A DNA stretch of 64,000 nt, taken from the NCBI RefSeq assembly GCF_016132445.1, contig NZ_CP046056.1:2666501-2730500 (forward strand). Direction: 5' to 3'. Position 1 is the first letter of the stretch. The number at the start of each line of letters is the position of its first letter. Below the pieces are notes generated by a model. It worked only from the letters and a program-made list of their open reading frames with translations, made no database searches and was not told where the DNA came from. A program made the position numbers and the translations under genes. Below are positions 39,939-50,160 of the stretch, piece after piece. Origin of the DNA: Venatoribacter cucullus (GTDB taxonomy: Bacteria > Pseudomonadota > Gammaproteobacteria > Pseudomonadales > Oceanobacteraceae).

Positions 39939-42068
39939 GTGCCCACCATTGATACGCTGTCGGAGCGGCTGAACCAGTATCTGAGCCCGGCTCAGATTCA
40001 ACAGGTTTGCCGCGCCTACTTCTATGCCGAACAGGCACACGAAGGACAGCGCCGCCGCAGCGGTGAACCCTACATTATTCACCCGCTGGCCGTGGCCAAC
40101 ATTCTGGCCGACATGCACTTAGACCATCAGAGCCTGATGGCCGCCATGCTGCATGATGTGATTGAAGACACAGGGGTACCCAAAACCGCCCTGGCCAGTC
40201 AGTTCGGTGATGTCGTCACCGACCTGGTTGACGGTGTTTCCAAGCTCACCAACATCAATTTCGAAAGCAAAGAACACCAGCAGGCGGAAAACTTCCAGAA
40301 GATGGCCATGGCCATGGCCAAAGACATCCGTGTGATTCTGGTAAAACTGGCCGACCGCCTGCACAACCTGCGCACCCTGGGCTCACTGAAACCCGAAAAG
40401 CGCCGCCGCATCGCCAAAGAAACTCTCGATATCTACGCCCCTATCGCCAACCGCCTGGGCCTGAACAGCATCCGTGTAGAAATGGAAGAACTGTGCTTTG
40501 AGGCCATGTATCCGATGCGCTCGGACATGATCCGCAAAGCGGTTAAGGCGGCGCGCGGCCATCGCTCAGAGATGGTGAACAGTATTCAGGCCGCCATCCG
40601 TAACCGCCTGAATGAAGTAAGCATCAGCGCCCGCGTTATTGGCCGCGAAAAGCACCTGTTCAGCATCTACACCAAGATGAAAGAAAAGCGGAAATCCCTC
40701 ACCGATATTATGGATGTGTACGGGTTCCGCATTATCACCGACAGCGTCGACACCTGTTACCGCGTGCTGGGCCTGATGCACAGTCTGTATAAACCGGTAC
40801 CGGGACGCTTCAAAGATTACATCGCCATCCCGAAAACCAACGGTTATCAGTCGCTGCATACCACCTTAATCGGCATCGGTGGCGTACCGATTGAAATTCA
40901 GATCCGTACCGAAGAAATGGAATCCATGGCCAACCACGGCATTGCCGCGCACTGGCTGTACAAATCAGAAAGCGACCAGCTCAGCGGCACCCAGCGGGCG
41001 CGCCAGTGGGTACAAAACCTGCTGGAACTGCAGAAAAACGCCGGCAGCCCACTGGAATTTGTTGAGCACGTTAAAGTCGATCTGTTCCCGGATGAAATCT
41101 ATGTATTTACGCCGAAAGGCAAAATCATGGAATTACCGGCCGGCTCCACCGCCATCGATTTTGCTTACGCCGTACACACCGATGTCGGCAACCACTGCAT
41201 TGCCTGCCGCATTAACCGCCAGCTGGCGCCGTTAAGCGCGCGCCTGCAGAATGGCCAGACGGTGCAGATCGTCACCGCACCGGGCGGCCAGCCGAACCCG
41301 GCCTGGCTCAATTTTGTTGTTACCGGCAAGGCCCGCTCCAATATCCGTAATTACCTGAAAAGTCAGCGCCGCTCTGAATCGGTGGCGCTGGGCGAGCGGC
41401 TGCTGAACAAAGCCCTGGATGTGCTGGGCAAAACCATTACCGATATCGACGACCAGCACATTGAGCTGGTGCTGAAAGAAACCGGGCTGCCCTCGTTTGA
41501 AGACCTTCTGGAAGACATCGGTTGTGGCAACCGTATGGCGCCGCTGCTGGCACGACGCTTACTGGTGGCCAATAAAGGCTCGGAGATTCAGCTGGAAGCC
41601 GGCGACCAATCGCCACTGGCAATCAAAGGCACCGAAGGCCTGATGGTGAATTTTGCCAAGTGCTGCAGCCCCATTCCCGGCGATCCAATTATTGGCTATG
41701 TCAGCTCCGGCCGCGGCCTGGTGATTCATACGGAAAATTGCCGCAACGTGGAAGAATTCCGCGACAACCCGGAAAAGTGTGTGATCCTCAGCTGGGATAA
41801 AGACATCGACAGCGAGTTCACCCTGGACCTGAAACTCTATCTGGAAAATCGCCGCGGCATTGTCGCCGAGCTGGCCGGCGCCATTACCCAGGCGGAAGCC
41901 AATATCGAAAAAATCAGCGTGGAAGAGCGCGATGCCCGCTTAAGCGTTACCTACTTAACCCTGAGCGTGCATGGCCGCAAACATCTGGCGCGGGTGATCC
42001 GTCGTCTGCGTACCATTCGCGGCGTCAATAAAATCGTCCGCAGTAAAAATCAGCAATCCGCATCTTAA
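39939..42068 (+). CDS. spoT: Bifunctional (p)ppGpp synthetase/hydrolase SpoT
   Basis: A 709-residue protein beginning at a GTG. HD hydrolase domain with HDVIED (72-77), synthetase domain with YGFRIITDS and [14 protein letters not shown] domain ([25 protein letters not shown] split around about residue 395), a zinc-finger-like CCSPIPGD segment and a C-terminal ACT domain. It balances (p)ppGpp under fatty acid, iron or carbon stress. All hydrolase and synthetase motifs look intact. ridA follows after 8 bases. Confidence 0.96.
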   Translation: MPTIDTLSERLNQYLSPAQIQQVCRAYFYAEQAHEGQRRRSGEPYIIHPLAVANILADMHLDHQSLMAAMLHDVIEDTGVPKTALASQFGDVVTDLVDGVSKLTNINFESKEHQQAENFQKMAMAMAKDIRVILVKLADRLHNLRTLGSLKPEKRRRIAKETLDIYAPIANRLGLNSIRVEMEELCFEAMYPMRSDMIRKAVKAARGHRSEMVNSIQAAIRNRLNEVSISARVIGREKHLFSIYTKMKEKRKSLTDIMDVYGFRIITDSVDTCYRVLGLMHSLYKPVPGRFKDYIAIPKTNGYQSLHTTLIGIGGVPIEIQIRTEEMESMANHGIAAHWLYKSESDQLSGTQRARQWVQNLLELQKNAGSPLEFVEHVKVDLFPDEIYVFTPKGKIMELPAGSTAIDFAYAVHTDVGNHCIACRINRQLAPLSARLQNGQTVQIVTAPGGQPNPAWLNFVVTGKARSNIRNYLKSQRRSESVALGERLLNKALDVLGKTITDIDDQHIELVLKETGLPSFEDLLEDIGCGNRMAPLLARRLLVANKGSEIQLEAGDQSPLAIKGTEGLMVNFAKCCSPIPGDPIIGYVSSGRGLVIHTENCRNVEEFRDNPEKCVILSWDKDIDSEFTLDLKLYLENRRGIVAELAGAITQAEANIEKISVEERDARLSVTYLTLSVHGRKHLARVIRRLRTIRGVNKIVRSKNQQSAS

Positions 42069-42076
42069 GGAAATTT

Positions 42077-42460
42077 ATGAGCCGCGAAATTATCTCTACC
42101 GCCAATGCACCGGCGGCCATCGGTACTTATTCACAGGCCGTTAAAGTGGGCAACACCGTGTATCTGTCCGGCCAGATTCCGCTGGTACCGGAGACCATGG
42201 AAATTATTGAAGGTGGCATTGAAGCGCGCATTCATCAGGTGTTCAAAAACCTGAGTGCTGTGTGTGAAGCCGCCGGTGGTTCGCTGCAGGACATCGTGAA
42301 GCTGAATATCTTCCTCACCGACCTGGGCAACTTCGCCACCGTAAACAAGATTATGGCGGAATACTTTGAACAGCCTTACCCGGCCCGCGCTGCGGTGGGT
42401 GTGGCCCAGCTGCCGCGCGATGCGCAGGTCGAAATGGATGGCGTACTGGTGCTGGGCTAA
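42077..42460 (+). CDS. ridA: RidA family enamine/imine deaminase
   Basis: A 127-residue protein that hydrolyses reactive enamines formed by PLP enzymes. The markers are [22 protein letters not shown] and the late Arg in [20 protein letters not shown]. The complete length suggests a trimer. AAGGAAA precedes the ATG. spoT-ridA is a common pair in Pseudomonas. Confidence 0.95.
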   Translation: MSREIISTANAPAAIGTYSQAVKVGNTVYLSGQIPLVPETMEIIEGGIEARIHQVFKNLSAVCEAAGGSLQDIVKLNIFLTDLGNFATVNKIMAEYFEQPYPARAAVGVAQLPRDAQVEMDGVLVLG

Positions 42461-42482
42461 CGCCGCAGCAGCCAATACCAGC

Positions 42483-42508
42483 ATGGGGCTGGCTTACACC
42501 AGCCCCAT
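42483..42508. terminator. Hairpin carrying the epimerase stop codon in its loop
   Basis: Perfect 10-base stem ATGGGGCTGG/CCAGCCCCAT with loop CTTACA; the minus-strand stop TAA lies in the loop. It sits between converging ridA and epimerase genes. No T run, so it may act by structure (RNA 3' end protection) rather than as a classic terminator. Confidence 0.5.
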
Positions 42509-43345
42509 CTCGGTCAGCAATAAGTCATACCCTTCGCGGTAATTCCGGTACTGCAATTCATACCCCAGCTCATGCAGGCGTTTATTCGAGCAACGACGGT
42601 TGGCGCGGCGGGTTGCCTCGGGCAAATCATGGTCCGGCTCCACATCGCCGATACGGTCTTTCATCCATTCCAGCACATCAAACAGGGTGGCCGGTTCATC
42701 GTCGGTGGCCAGATACACAGGTTCCAGTGCTTTCCCGGCCAGTGTCTGTTCAATCATAAACTTCAGCACGCCTACGCAATCATCGCGGTGAATGCGGTTG
42801 GTCCATACCGGCGGTTCCGGGTCGCAATGACCGCCCTGACGGGCCTGTTCAATCATGCGCGTACGGCCGGGGCCATAAATACCGGTAAAGCGCACCACCG
42901 TGCCCGGCACATCGGCTTTCAATAGAGCTTCTTCCGCGGCCAGCATTTCTTTGCCGGCAAAACTGCTGGGCCGGGTTTCGGACGTTTCATCCACCCATTC
43001 GCCATCCATCTGGTGATACACACTGGAACTGGACACAAAGAAGGCGCGCTGCAGCTTCTGGCCCTTCAGGGCTTTCAGAATATGGCGCAAGCCACGGTAG
43101 TAGTAAGCGTGATAGCCCTCTTTGGAAAACACCGGCGAGGCCACGCAATACACCAGAATATCGAGATTATCCGGCAGATTTTGCAGGGTTTCGGTATCGG
43201 CCACATCGGCCTGAATCAGGGTAACGCCATCGCCCACCGGTTTGTCCGAGCGGCGTAAGCCCCATACGCTATGGCCAGCCGCCGCCAGCTGTACGGCCAG
43301 ATGCCCGCCGATATCCCCGGCTCCGACAATAAGAATCCGCGCCAT
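42494..43345 (-). CDS. NAD-dependent epimerase/SDR (YeeZ-like)
   Basis: A 283-residue extended short-chain dehydrogenase-like protein. Rossmann motif ILIVGAGDIGGHLA at the N-terminus; SSSSVYH replaces the usual YxxxK region (the Tyr is in SVYHQMD), and RFTGIYGPGR is typical of the sugar-nucleotide epimerase fold. Substrate unknown; YeeZ-like proteins are uncharacterised. GGAGG precedes the ATG. Divergent from oxyR by 152 bases. Confidence 0.82.
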   Translation of the reverse strand: MARILIVGAGDIGGHLAVQLAAAGHSVWGLRRSDKPVGDGVTLIQADVADTETLQNLPDNLDILVYCVASPVFSKEGYHAYYYRGLRHILKALKGQKLQRAFFVSSSSVYHQMDGEWVDETSETRPSSFAGKEMLAAEEALLKADVPGTVVRFTGIYGPGRTRMIEQARQGGHCDPEPPVWTNRIHRDDCVGVLKFMIEQTLAGKALEPVYLATDDEPATLFDVLEWMKDRIGDVEPDHDLPEATRRANRRCSNKRLHELGYELQYRNYREGYDLLLTEMGLV

Positions 43346-43497
43346 GCTGTACTCCTCCGCGCTTTTTTATTCTGTTACCGCTGCAAGACACACGCCCTGC
43401 TTTGCGGCCGGCCTCAGGTAAGCTACCTTATAGGCCTTATAAATCAACTCAGCCTGCCCCATACAGGCGAGCAATCAACGACCGCCCGGGAACAACC

Positions 43498-44415
43498 ATG
43501 ACCCTGACTGAACTCAAGTACATCGTGACCCTGGCTCAGGAGCGGCATTTCGGCCGTGCCGCTGAAAAATGCTTCGTCAGCCAACCGACCCTGAGCGTAG
43601 CGATAAAGAAACTGGAAAGCGAGTTAGACATTGCGATATTTGAGCGCTCGAAAAGCTCGGTATCCGTCACCCCGCTGGGCGAGCGTATTGTGCAGCAGGC
43701 CCAGCGCGTGCTGGAAGAAGCCCGGGTGATTAAAGAACTGGCCAGCTCAGGGAAAGATCAGCTGAGCACGCCGTTGAAACTGGGCGCCATTTTCACCATT
43801 GGCCCGTATCTGTTTCCGCATCTGGTGCCGCAGATTCACCAGCAGGCGCCGGCTATGCCGCTGTACCTGGAAGAAAACTACACCGGCGTACTGCGCCGCC
43901 AGCTGCGTGACGGTGAACTGGACGCTATCATCGTGGCCCTGCCATTCACCGAGCCGGATGTCTTAACCCGGCCGCTGTACGATGAAAACTTTGTGGTGGT
44001 ATTGCCAAAAAATCACCCCTGGAGCAAACAGGACGCCATCGATCCGGAACAGCTGGCTGACGAAGACTTACTGATGCTGGGCGAAGGCCACTGCTTCCGC
44101 GACCAGGTGTTTGAACATTGCCCGGCGCTGGCGCGCAAGCACCATACGCGGCTGGGCAGCGTGCTGGAAGGCAGCTCGCTGGAAACCCTGAAACACATGG
44201 TCGCCACCGGGCTGGGCATTACCGTATTGCCGGAATCGGCGGTCAGCAACCTGGATCAGACCCTGGTGACCACCCGCCCGTTCCGCTCACCGGCGCCGTT
44301 CCGTACTGTGGCGCTGGCCTGGCGGGCCAGTTTCCCGCGCGGTCAGGCGATTGACCTGTTGCTGAGCACGGCGCGCCAGTGCCGGCTGCAACCCAAACCC
44401 GACAGCAAACATTAA
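43498..44415 (+). CDS. oxyR: Hydrogen peroxide sensor OxyR (LysR family)
   Basis: A 305-residue LysR-type regulator. N-terminal helix-turn-helix HFGRAAEKCFVSQPTLSVAIKKLE; the peroxide-sensing cysteines are Cys199 and Cys208 in GHCFRDQVFEHC, the same numbers as in E. coli OxyR. It activates catalase and peroxiredoxin genes on disulfide formation. I use the ATG that gives TLTELKYIVTLAQE; longer forms are unlikely. Followed by recG after 9 bases, as in Pseudomonas. Confidence 0.95.
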   Translation: MTLTELKYIVTLAQERHFGRAAEKCFVSQPTLSVAIKKLESELDIAIFERSKSSVSVTPLGERIVQQAQRVLEEARVIKELASSGKDQLSTPLKLGAIFTIGPYLFPHLVPQIHQQAPAMPLYLEENYTGVLRRQLRDGELDAIIVALPFTEPDVLTRPLYDENFVVVLPKNHPWSKQDAIDPEQLADEDLLMLGEGHCFRDQVFEHCPALARKHHTRLGSVLEGSSLETLKHMVATGLGITVLPESAVSNLDQTLVTTRPFRSPAPFRTVALAWRASFPRGQAIDLLLSTARQCRLQPKPDSKH

Positions 44416-44424
44416 GGCAGGGGC

Positions 44425-46524
44425 GTGGCCAAAGTCAGCCGCATTACCGAACTGAAAGGCGTCGGCCCCAAGCTGGCCGAACAGCTGGAGCAAAAGCTGC
44501 AGATCCGCACCCTGACGGATCTGTTCTTTCACCTGCCGTTCCGTTACGAAGACCGCAGCCGCATTACCCCCATCGGTATGGTGCAGCCAATGCGGCCGGC
44601 GGTGATTCAGGGCGAAGTGCGCGGCGCCAGCGTCTTATTCGGCAAACGCCGCAGCCTGCTGGTAAAAGTGCAGGATCACACCGGGCTGGTGAACCTGCGT
44701 TTCTACCACTTCAACGCCGCGCAAAAGAATCAGTTCCGCACCGGCGCCATGGTGCGCTGCTACGGCGAACCGCGCCGCGGCGCCAGCGGGCTGGAGCTCT
44801 ATCATCCGGAATACAGCATTATTGACGAAGGGCTGGATGCCGACCTCGAACCCAGCCTCACGCCGGTGTACCCGGCCACCGACGGCATCAGTCAGCAACG
44901 CTTGCGGCTGCTGCACGAACAGGCACTCACGCTGCTGGCCGCTGACCAGGTCGAACTGACCGATCTGCTGCCGCCACAATGGCTGCAACAGTGGCGGCTG
45001 CCTACGTTAAAAGACGCGCTGCTGTTTCTGCATAACCCGCCCCGCGATACCCGGCTGGAACTGATGGAAAGTGGTCAGCATCCGGCCCAGCGGCGGCTGA
45101 TTCTGGAAGAGCTGCTTGCGCATCAGTTGTCGCTGCACAAATTACGCGCCCAGGTACAGGCCGATGCCGCGCCGGCCATTCACAGCGCCAAACAGCTGCA
45201 ACAAGCTCTGCTGGCCAATCTGCCCTTCACGCCCACCAACGCACAGAGCCGGGTAGTGGCGGAAATTGAACAGGACCTGCAGCAACCCTACCCCATGCTG
45301 CGGCTGGTGCAGGGCGATGTCGGCTCCGGCAAAACCTTAGTGGCGGCACTGGCGGCCTGTGATGCACTGGAAGCCGGCCATCAGGTGGCGCTGATGGCCC
45401 CCACCGAAATTCTGGCCGAGCAACATTTCAATAACCTCAGCGGCTGGTTTAACCCACTCGGGGTGCAGGTCGGCTGGCTGGCCGGCAAAGTAAAAGGCAA
45501 GGCCCGCACACAGGCACTGGCGGATATTGCCGCCGGCAGCGCACAACTGGTGGTCGGCACCCACGCGCTGTTTCAGGACGAGGTGCACTTTGCCCGACTG
45601 GGGTTGGTGATTATCGACGAACAGCATCGCTTCGGTGTGCACCAGCGCCTCGCCCTGCGCGAAAAAGGCGCGCACCGTAATCTGGCACCGCATCAGCTAA
45701 TCATGACCGCCACGCCCATTCCGCGTACCCTGGCCATGAGCGCTTACGCCGATCTGGACACTTCGGTGATTGATGAATTACCGCCTGGCCGCAGCCCCAT
45801 TACCACGGTGGCCATTTCTGACCAGCGCCGTCACGAAGTTATTGAGCGGGTTAACCGCGCCTGTGCCCGGCCAGAACAAGGCGGCGAAAACGCCCAGGCC
45901 TATTGGGTCTGCACCCTGATTGAAGAAAGCGAAGCGCTGCAATGTCAGGCCGCCGAAAATACCGCGCAGGAACTCACCGCCGCGCTGCCGCATCTGCGCG
46001 TCGGGTTGGTGCATGGCCGCATGAAAGCCGCAGAAAAAGCCGACGTGATGGCGCGCTTCAAAGCGCACGAGCTGGATTTACTGGTCGCCACCACGGTCAT
46101 TGAAGTGGGCGTGGATGTGCCCAACGCCAGCCTGATGATCATCGAAAACCCCGAGCGCCTCGGGCTGGCTCAGCTGCACCAATTGCGTGGCCGGGTAGGA
46201 CGCGGCGCGGCCAAAAGCCATTGTGTGCTGCTGTACAAGTCGCCGCTGTCCTTCACCAGCAAACAACGGCTGCAGGTGCTACGCGACAGCCAGGATGGTT
46301 TTTACATCGCCGAGCAGGACCTGGCCATTCGTGGCCCGGGCGAATTACTGGGCACCCGCCAGACCGGGCTGCAGATGCTGCGCGTGGCCGATCTGCAGCG
46401 CGATGGCGAGCTGCTGCCGCAGGTGCGCGATATGGCGCAGCAGCTGTGGACGCAGCATCCGCACACGGTCGAACCCCTGATTCAGCGCTGGCTGGGTGAC
46501 GCCGAACGCTTTGCCAGTGTGTGA
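44425..46524 (+). CDS. recG: ATP-dependent DNA helicase RecG
   Basis: A 699-residue helicase that remodels stalled forks and Holliday junctions. It begins at a GTG (AKVSRITELKGVGPKLAEQL). The wedge OB-fold domain covers about 60-150; helicase motifs include GDVGSGKT, the DEAH variant DEQHR, MTATPIPRT, and the C-terminal QLRGRVGRG with the TRG motif region. All motifs appear intact. GGCAGGGG precedes the start. Confidence 0.96.
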   Translation: MAKVSRITELKGVGPKLAEQLEQKLQIRTLTDLFFHLPFRYEDRSRITPIGMVQPMRPAVIQGEVRGASVLFGKRRSLLVKVQDHTGLVNLRFYHFNAAQKNQFRTGAMVRCYGEPRRGASGLELYHPEYSIIDEGLDADLEPSLTPVYPATDGISQQRLRLLHEQALTLLAADQVELTDLLPPQWLQQWRLPTLKDALLFLHNPPRDTRLELMESGQHPAQRRLILEELLAHQLSLHKLRAQVQADAAPAIHSAKQLQQALLANLPFTPTNAQSRVVAEIEQDLQQPYPMLRLVQGDVGSGKTLVAALAACDALEAGHQVALMAPTEILAEQHFNNLSGWFNPLGVQVGWLAGKVKGKARTQALADIAAGSAQLVVGTHALFQDEVHFARLGLVIIDEQHRFGVHQRLALREKGAHRNLAPHQLIMTATPIPRTLAMSAYADLDTSVIDELPPGRSPITTVAISDQRRHEVIERVNRACARPEQGGENAQAYWVCTLIEESEALQCQAAENTAQELTAALPHLRVGLVHGRMKAAEKADVMARFKAHELDLLVATTVIEVGVDVPNASLMIIENPERLGLAQLHQLRGRVGRGAAKSHCVLLYKSPLSFTSKQRLQVLRDSQDGFYIAEQDLAIRGPGELLGTRQTGLQMLRVADLQRDGELLPQVRDMAQQLWTQHPHTVEPLIQRWLGDAERFASV

Positions 46525-46557
46525 TGTAAATCTGCGCAAGCCGCTGTCGCATACGGC

Positions 46558-46563
46558 TATAAT
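46558..46563 (+). promoter_or_regulatory. -10 box before the YbaK-HDOD gene
   Basis: TATAAT in the 73-base gap after recG; no good -35 is seen. If transcription starts about 7 bases downstream, the first ATG (46580) would have almost no leader, which favours the ATG at 46598. Confidence 0.4.
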
Positions 46564-46597
46564 CGGCCCACCTGAATAAATGCAAATGGATGTCACC

Positions 46598-47992
46598 ATG
46601 GCCATTCCCGCCACCGTACTGAAAGTGCTGGATGACTGGCACATCAACTATCAACTGACCGACGATCAGGAACTGTTCCAGCTTATGCAGAGTAATCCTC
46701 CGGCCTCCTATTCCGCCAAGGTCGCCAACGTCGTCTTTCTGAAAGACACCATCGGCCAGGTGCAGGTGGTTATTCCCGGTAACCGGCTGCTGGATCTGAA
46801 CCAGCTGGCGCATCAGCTGGGGCGGCAGTTCACCGCGCTGTCCGGAGCGGAGCTGGAAAAACTGAAGCGTCAGCACGGCCTGACGGCGTTTCCGGCACTG
46901 CCACAGGTAACCGGCATTGAAAGCCTGATCGACAGTCACCTGCTGGAGCAGGAAGAGCTGTTTATTGTGTCTGGTGGTGGTGAAGAATGGCTGAAACTGC
47001 CGATGGAGCAGTTCCGCACCTTAATTACCCGCTCCCGCATCGGTGACTACACCGCCACGCTGCACACCGACATTCATTATCAGGACGCCCATCAGGATCT
47101 GGATGATGTGCACGCCGCGCTGAAGCAGTTCACCCCGCTGCGCATCAGACAACGCCTGAACGAAACGCTGGATTTACCGCCGCTGCCGGAAACGGCCCGC
47201 CGGATTATTGAACTGCGGATCGATCCCAACGCCGATACCACCTCGCTGGCACAGGTGATCGAGCTGGACCCGGGTATGTCCGCCCAGGTCATGAGCTGGG
47301 CCCGCTCGCCCTATTACGGCACCCGCACCGAAATCAAAAGCATTGAAGAAGCCGTGATCCGGGTACTGGGGTTTGATCTGACCATCAACCTGGCACTGGG
47401 GTTATCGCTGGGCCGCAGTTTGTCGGTACCGAAAGAAGGCCCTCACGGTTACGCCCCTTACTGGCAGCAATCGGTGGTCACCGCCAGCCTGTGTGCCGAA
47501 CTGGTACGGCAGATTCCCACCCGCCTGCGTCCGAATCAGAGTCTGGCGTATCTCTGTGGCCTGCTGCATAACTTCGGCTATCTGGTGCTGGGGCATGTAT
47601 TCCCACCGCAATTTACGCTGGTAAACCGCCATATTGAAGCCAACCCACACGTTAACCGCATGTATGTGGAACGGCACCTGCTGGGGCTGACCCGGGAACA
47701 GATTTCTGCCTGCCTGCTGCAACAATGGCGGATGCCGGACGAACTGATCGCCGCGGTGCGTCAGCAGCACAATCCGTTTTATGAAGGCGAGCACGCCGAA
47801 TACGCGCGCCTGCTCTACATTGCCACGCGCAGCCTGCGCCGGCATGGATTTGGGGATGGCCCGTCCGAGCAAACAGAAGACTATCTGCTGGATACGCTGG
47901 GTCTGACCGCCGACAAGGTAGAGGAAGCCACCACCAACCTGATCGCCCGCATGGACGATCTGCAGGTACTGGTGCAGATGCTGAATCGTTAA
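46598..47992 (+). CDS. YbaK/aminoacyl-tRNA deacylase-HDOD fusion protein
   Basis: A 464-residue protein with two parts. Residues about 1-155 look like a YbaK/ProX-type aminoacyl-tRNA deacylase domain (FLKDTIGQVQVVIPGNRLLD); about 190-400 is an HDOD domain (LPPLPETARRIIELRIDP, LDPGMSAQVMSWARSPYY, LCGLLHNFGYL), a signalling fold without HD-GYP activity. A similar fusion lies after recG in Pseudomonas. Role unknown. An ATG 18 bases upstream is also possible; TGGATG favours this start. Confidence 0.82.
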   Translation: MAIPATVLKVLDDWHINYQLTDDQELFQLMQSNPPASYSAKVANVVFLKDTIGQVQVVIPGNRLLDLNQLAHQLGRQFTALSGAELEKLKRQHGLTAFPALPQVTGIESLIDSHLLEQEELFIVSGGGEEWLKLPMEQFRTLITRSRIGDYTATLHTDIHYQDAHQDLDDVHAALKQFTPLRIRQRLNETLDLPPLPETARRIIELRIDPNADTTSLAQVIELDPGMSAQVMSWARSPYYGTRTEIKSIEEAVIRVLGFDLTINLALGLSLGRSLSVPKEGPHGYAPYWQQSVVTASLCAELVRQIPTRLRPNQSLAYLCGLLHNFGYLVLGHVFPPQFTLVNRHIEANPHVNRMYVERHLLGLTREQISACLLQQWRMPDELIAAVRQQHNPFYEGEHAEYARLLYIATRSLRRHGFGDGPSEQTEDYLLDTLGLTADKVEEATTNLIARMDDLQVLVQMLNR

Positions 47993-48210
47993 CCGCTGTC
48001 TGCCGCGCAGCAGAACAACCTGTTGCGCCGCCGGCGTACTGCCGGGGCTGCATGCGCTGTGCTAGAATCGCCGCTCTTTCCGCCGGGGTAACCAGCCCCG
48101 GCTGCCAACAAACCGCCCCTGAGGCGGTGTCATAAGAAACTGTCTGCAGGTCACCTTAACCCCCATCCACTGCATGTGGCGGGCCCCGTATTGCCGGTGA
48201 GGAGCGAACC

Positions 48211-48837
48211 ATGACACAACCCGGTTTAACCCCGGCGCAGCGCCGTATTTATCGCGCCGCGCTGTATTTGTTTGCCGAAAAAGGCGTTACCCAGGTCAGC
48301 GTGCGGGAACTGGCCGAACAGGCCGGCGTGGCCCGCGGCACGGTGTACAACCATGTAGATTCGGTTGAAACCCTGTTCGAGCAGGTGTCCGAAGCCCTGA
48401 CCCGGGAAATGAACCAGCGCATTGTGCAAAGCTTCCGCCACTGTCACGACAGCGACAGCCGGCTGGCCACCGCTATCCGCCTGTACATTAAACGCGCCCA
48501 TGAAGAACCGGCCTGGGGACAATTTATCAGCCGCTTTGGCTTTACCAGCCCAGCGTTACGCCGGTTGGGTGCCGGAGCGCCGGTGCAGCTGTTGCTGGAC
48601 GGCATTCAGCGCGGCCATTATCAGGTGCGCACCGATCAGCTGTCGGGCGTTATCACCATGATCGGCAGCTCGGTGCTGGGGGCGATTTATCTGGTGCGGC
48701 AAGGGCTGCGTACCTGGCGCGATGCCGGCAGCGATTGTGCAGAGCTGGTATTGCGCTCGCTGGGCGTCGCGCCGGAACGGGCGCAACAACTGGCGCAGGG
48801 AGAATTGCCAGCGCTGCCGGAGCCGCGCTGGCAATAA
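48211..48837 (+). CDS. TetR family transcriptional regulator
   Basis: A 208-residue regulator with helix-turn-helix in residues about 10-55 (IYRAALYLFAEKGVTQVSVRELAEQAGVARGTVYNHV, split by the turn). The C-terminal domain has no recognisable ligand signature. The 218-base gap upstream (47993-48210) holds TAGAAT at 48063-48068 and two hairpins, GCCGGGG/CCCCGGC and ACCGCC/GGCGGT, without T runs; nothing else is seen there. TGAGGAGC precedes the ATG. Converges with htpX, 6 bases apart. The target is unknown. Confidence 0.85.
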   Translation: MTQPGLTPAQRRIYRAALYLFAEKGVTQVSVRELAEQAGVARGTVYNHVDSVETLFEQVSEALTREMNQRIVQSFRHCHDSDSRLATAIRLYIKRAHEEPAWGQFISRFGFTSPALRRLGAGAPVQLLLDGIQRGHYQVRTDQLSGVITMIGSSVLGAIYLVRQGLRTWRDAGSDCAELVLRSLGVAPERAQQLAQGELPALPEPRWQ

Positions 48838-48843
48838 CCTTAC

Positions 48844-49731
48844 TTAACGGCTGTAACGCTCACGCAGCGCCTGAATACGACGCTCCAGCGGCGGGTGGGT
48901 GGAGAACAGCGCCGAGAATTTACCCTCACCGCCAATACCGAAAGCCACCAGCTCACCGTTCAGCTCACTGGGCTGATCGTAGGTTTGCTGCAGAGCCGCC
49001 AGCGCACTGATCATAGCGGCCGGGCTGACCAGCTCGGCACCGGCCTGATCGGCACGGAACTCACGGCGACGGCTGAACCAGGCGACGATGGTGGACGCCA
49101 GAATGCCCAGCACAATTTCCGCCGCAATGGTCGCTACATAGAAGGCAATACCGGGGCTGTCGCTTTCGTTTTTCAGAATGGCGCGGTCAACAAAGTTACC
49201 GATGATACGGGCGAAGAACATCACAAAGGCGTTTACCACGCCCTGAATCAGGGTCAGGGTAATCATATCGCCGTTGGCGACGTGGCCGATTTCATGGCCC
49301 AGTACCGCCTTCACCTGATCTTTATCCATACGCTGCAGCAAGCCGGTCGACACGGCGACCAGCGCGTTATTGCGGTTCCAGCCGGTGGCAAACGCGTTGG
49401 GCGATGCCGAGCTGAAAATACCCACTTCCGGCATACCGATACCGGCCTTTTCCGACAGTTCTTTTACCGTGCTTAACAGCCATTGCTCACCGGCATTATG
49501 CGGGCGGTCGATGATCTGCACGTTCATGGATTTCTTCGCCATCCACTTGGACAGGAACAGCGACACCAGCGAGCCGGCCATACCGAACACCAGACAGAAC
49601 ACCATCAGATTGGCCATATCCAGCTGGCCGCCCTGGGCGTGATAACTGCCCACGCCCAGCAGCGACAGCGTAATACTGGCCACCAGCACCACCGCCAGGT
49701 TAGTGGCCAGGAATAAAATAATCCGCATCAT
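48844..49731 (-). CDS. htpX: Membrane protease HtpX
   Basis: A 295-residue M48B zinc protease of the inner membrane that degrades misfolded membrane proteins. Two N-terminal helices (about 4-25 and 38-58), zinc site HEIGH in [15 protein letters not shown], two further helices, and the third ligand Glu in [18 protein letters not shown] is 7 bases before the chosen ATG. It is a second M48 protein in the window, unlike the longer one at 9.1 kb. Confidence 0.96.
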   Translation of the reverse strand: MMRIILFLATNLAVVLVASITLSLLGVGSYHAQGGQLDMANLMVFCLVFGMAGSLVSLFLSKWMAKKSMNVQIIDRPHNAGEQWLLSTVKELSEKAGIGMPEVGIFSSASPNAFATGWNRNNALVAVSTGLLQRMDKDQVKAVLGHEIGHVANGDMITLTLIQGVVNAFVMFFARIIGNFVDRAILKNESDSPGIAFYVATIAAEIVLGILASTIVAWFSRRREFRADQAGAELVSPAAMISALAALQQTYDQPSELNGELVAFGIGGEGKFSALFSTHPPLERRIQALRERYSR

Positions 49732-49867
49732 CTGCGTTACCTCGTTTGTGTGATTCAGGAGTGGGTTTTTTGCCCATTTTTCTGAGTGCAAGAATGGTGA
49801 TTTTTACGCCATTTTCAAGCGCTTTTATTGTCAGGAAGGGTAATTCCTGCTGCCACTTTCGGCGTGG

Positions 49868-49896
49868 GTTTCCTTCACCGCAAAAAAGCGTATTAT
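49868..49896 (+). promoter_or_regulatory. Promoter-like site before the TPP riboswitch
   Basis: TATTAT at 49891-49896 just before the aptamer; a weak -35-like TTTCCT lies 16 bases upstream. Placement directly upstream of the riboswitch supports it. Confidence 0.45.
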
Positions 49897-49902
49897 GGCC
49901 GC

Positions 49903-50029
49903 GTCCCAGGGGGTGGCCGGTGCTGTTAAACCCGGCCTGAGATACCAGAGTTGCTGTCGGCCGAATGGCCGCACAACGGTGAACCCCTAGAACCTGATCC
50001 GGTTAGTACCGGCGTAGGAATGGGGGCGC
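49903..50029 (+). promoter_or_regulatory. TPP riboswitch (THI element)
   Basis: Conserved aptamer segments in order: GGGGGTG, CCTGAGATACC, ACGGTGAACCCC, GAACCTGATCCGGTTAGTACC and CGGCGTAGGAATGGGGG. This is the thiamine pyrophosphate riboswitch, lowering expression when TPP is plentiful. Downstream, GAAAAACC (50062-50069) can pair with GGTTTTTC (50126-50133), enclosing a second hairpin GGCGG/CCGCC, and TAACCGG (50120-50126) is complementary to CCGGTTA inside the aptamer (49999-50005); these are candidates for the switching structure. The next gene is a TonB-dependent receptor, 131 bases away. Confidence 0.95.
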
Positions 50030-50160
50030 AGTCCGGCTGTTATTCCGCGCACAATGCTGCCGAAAAACCGCTGGCTGGGCATCACAATCGAGAGGCGGCG
50101 CAGTCCGCCCCTACGCACGTAACCGGGTTTTTCTTTAGTATTTTTTAAGGATTAACCCCA

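Noticed and set aside
43415-43450. Direct repeat CCTTATAGG/CCTTATAAA before oxyR as an operator
   Set aside because: Seven identical bases at a 9-base period are too short to claim a binding site, and OxyR sites have a different spaced pattern.
48080-48145. Two hairpins before the TetR gene considered as a small RNA
   Set aside because: No T run after either hairpin and only a -10-like box upstream; not enough to support an RNA gene.
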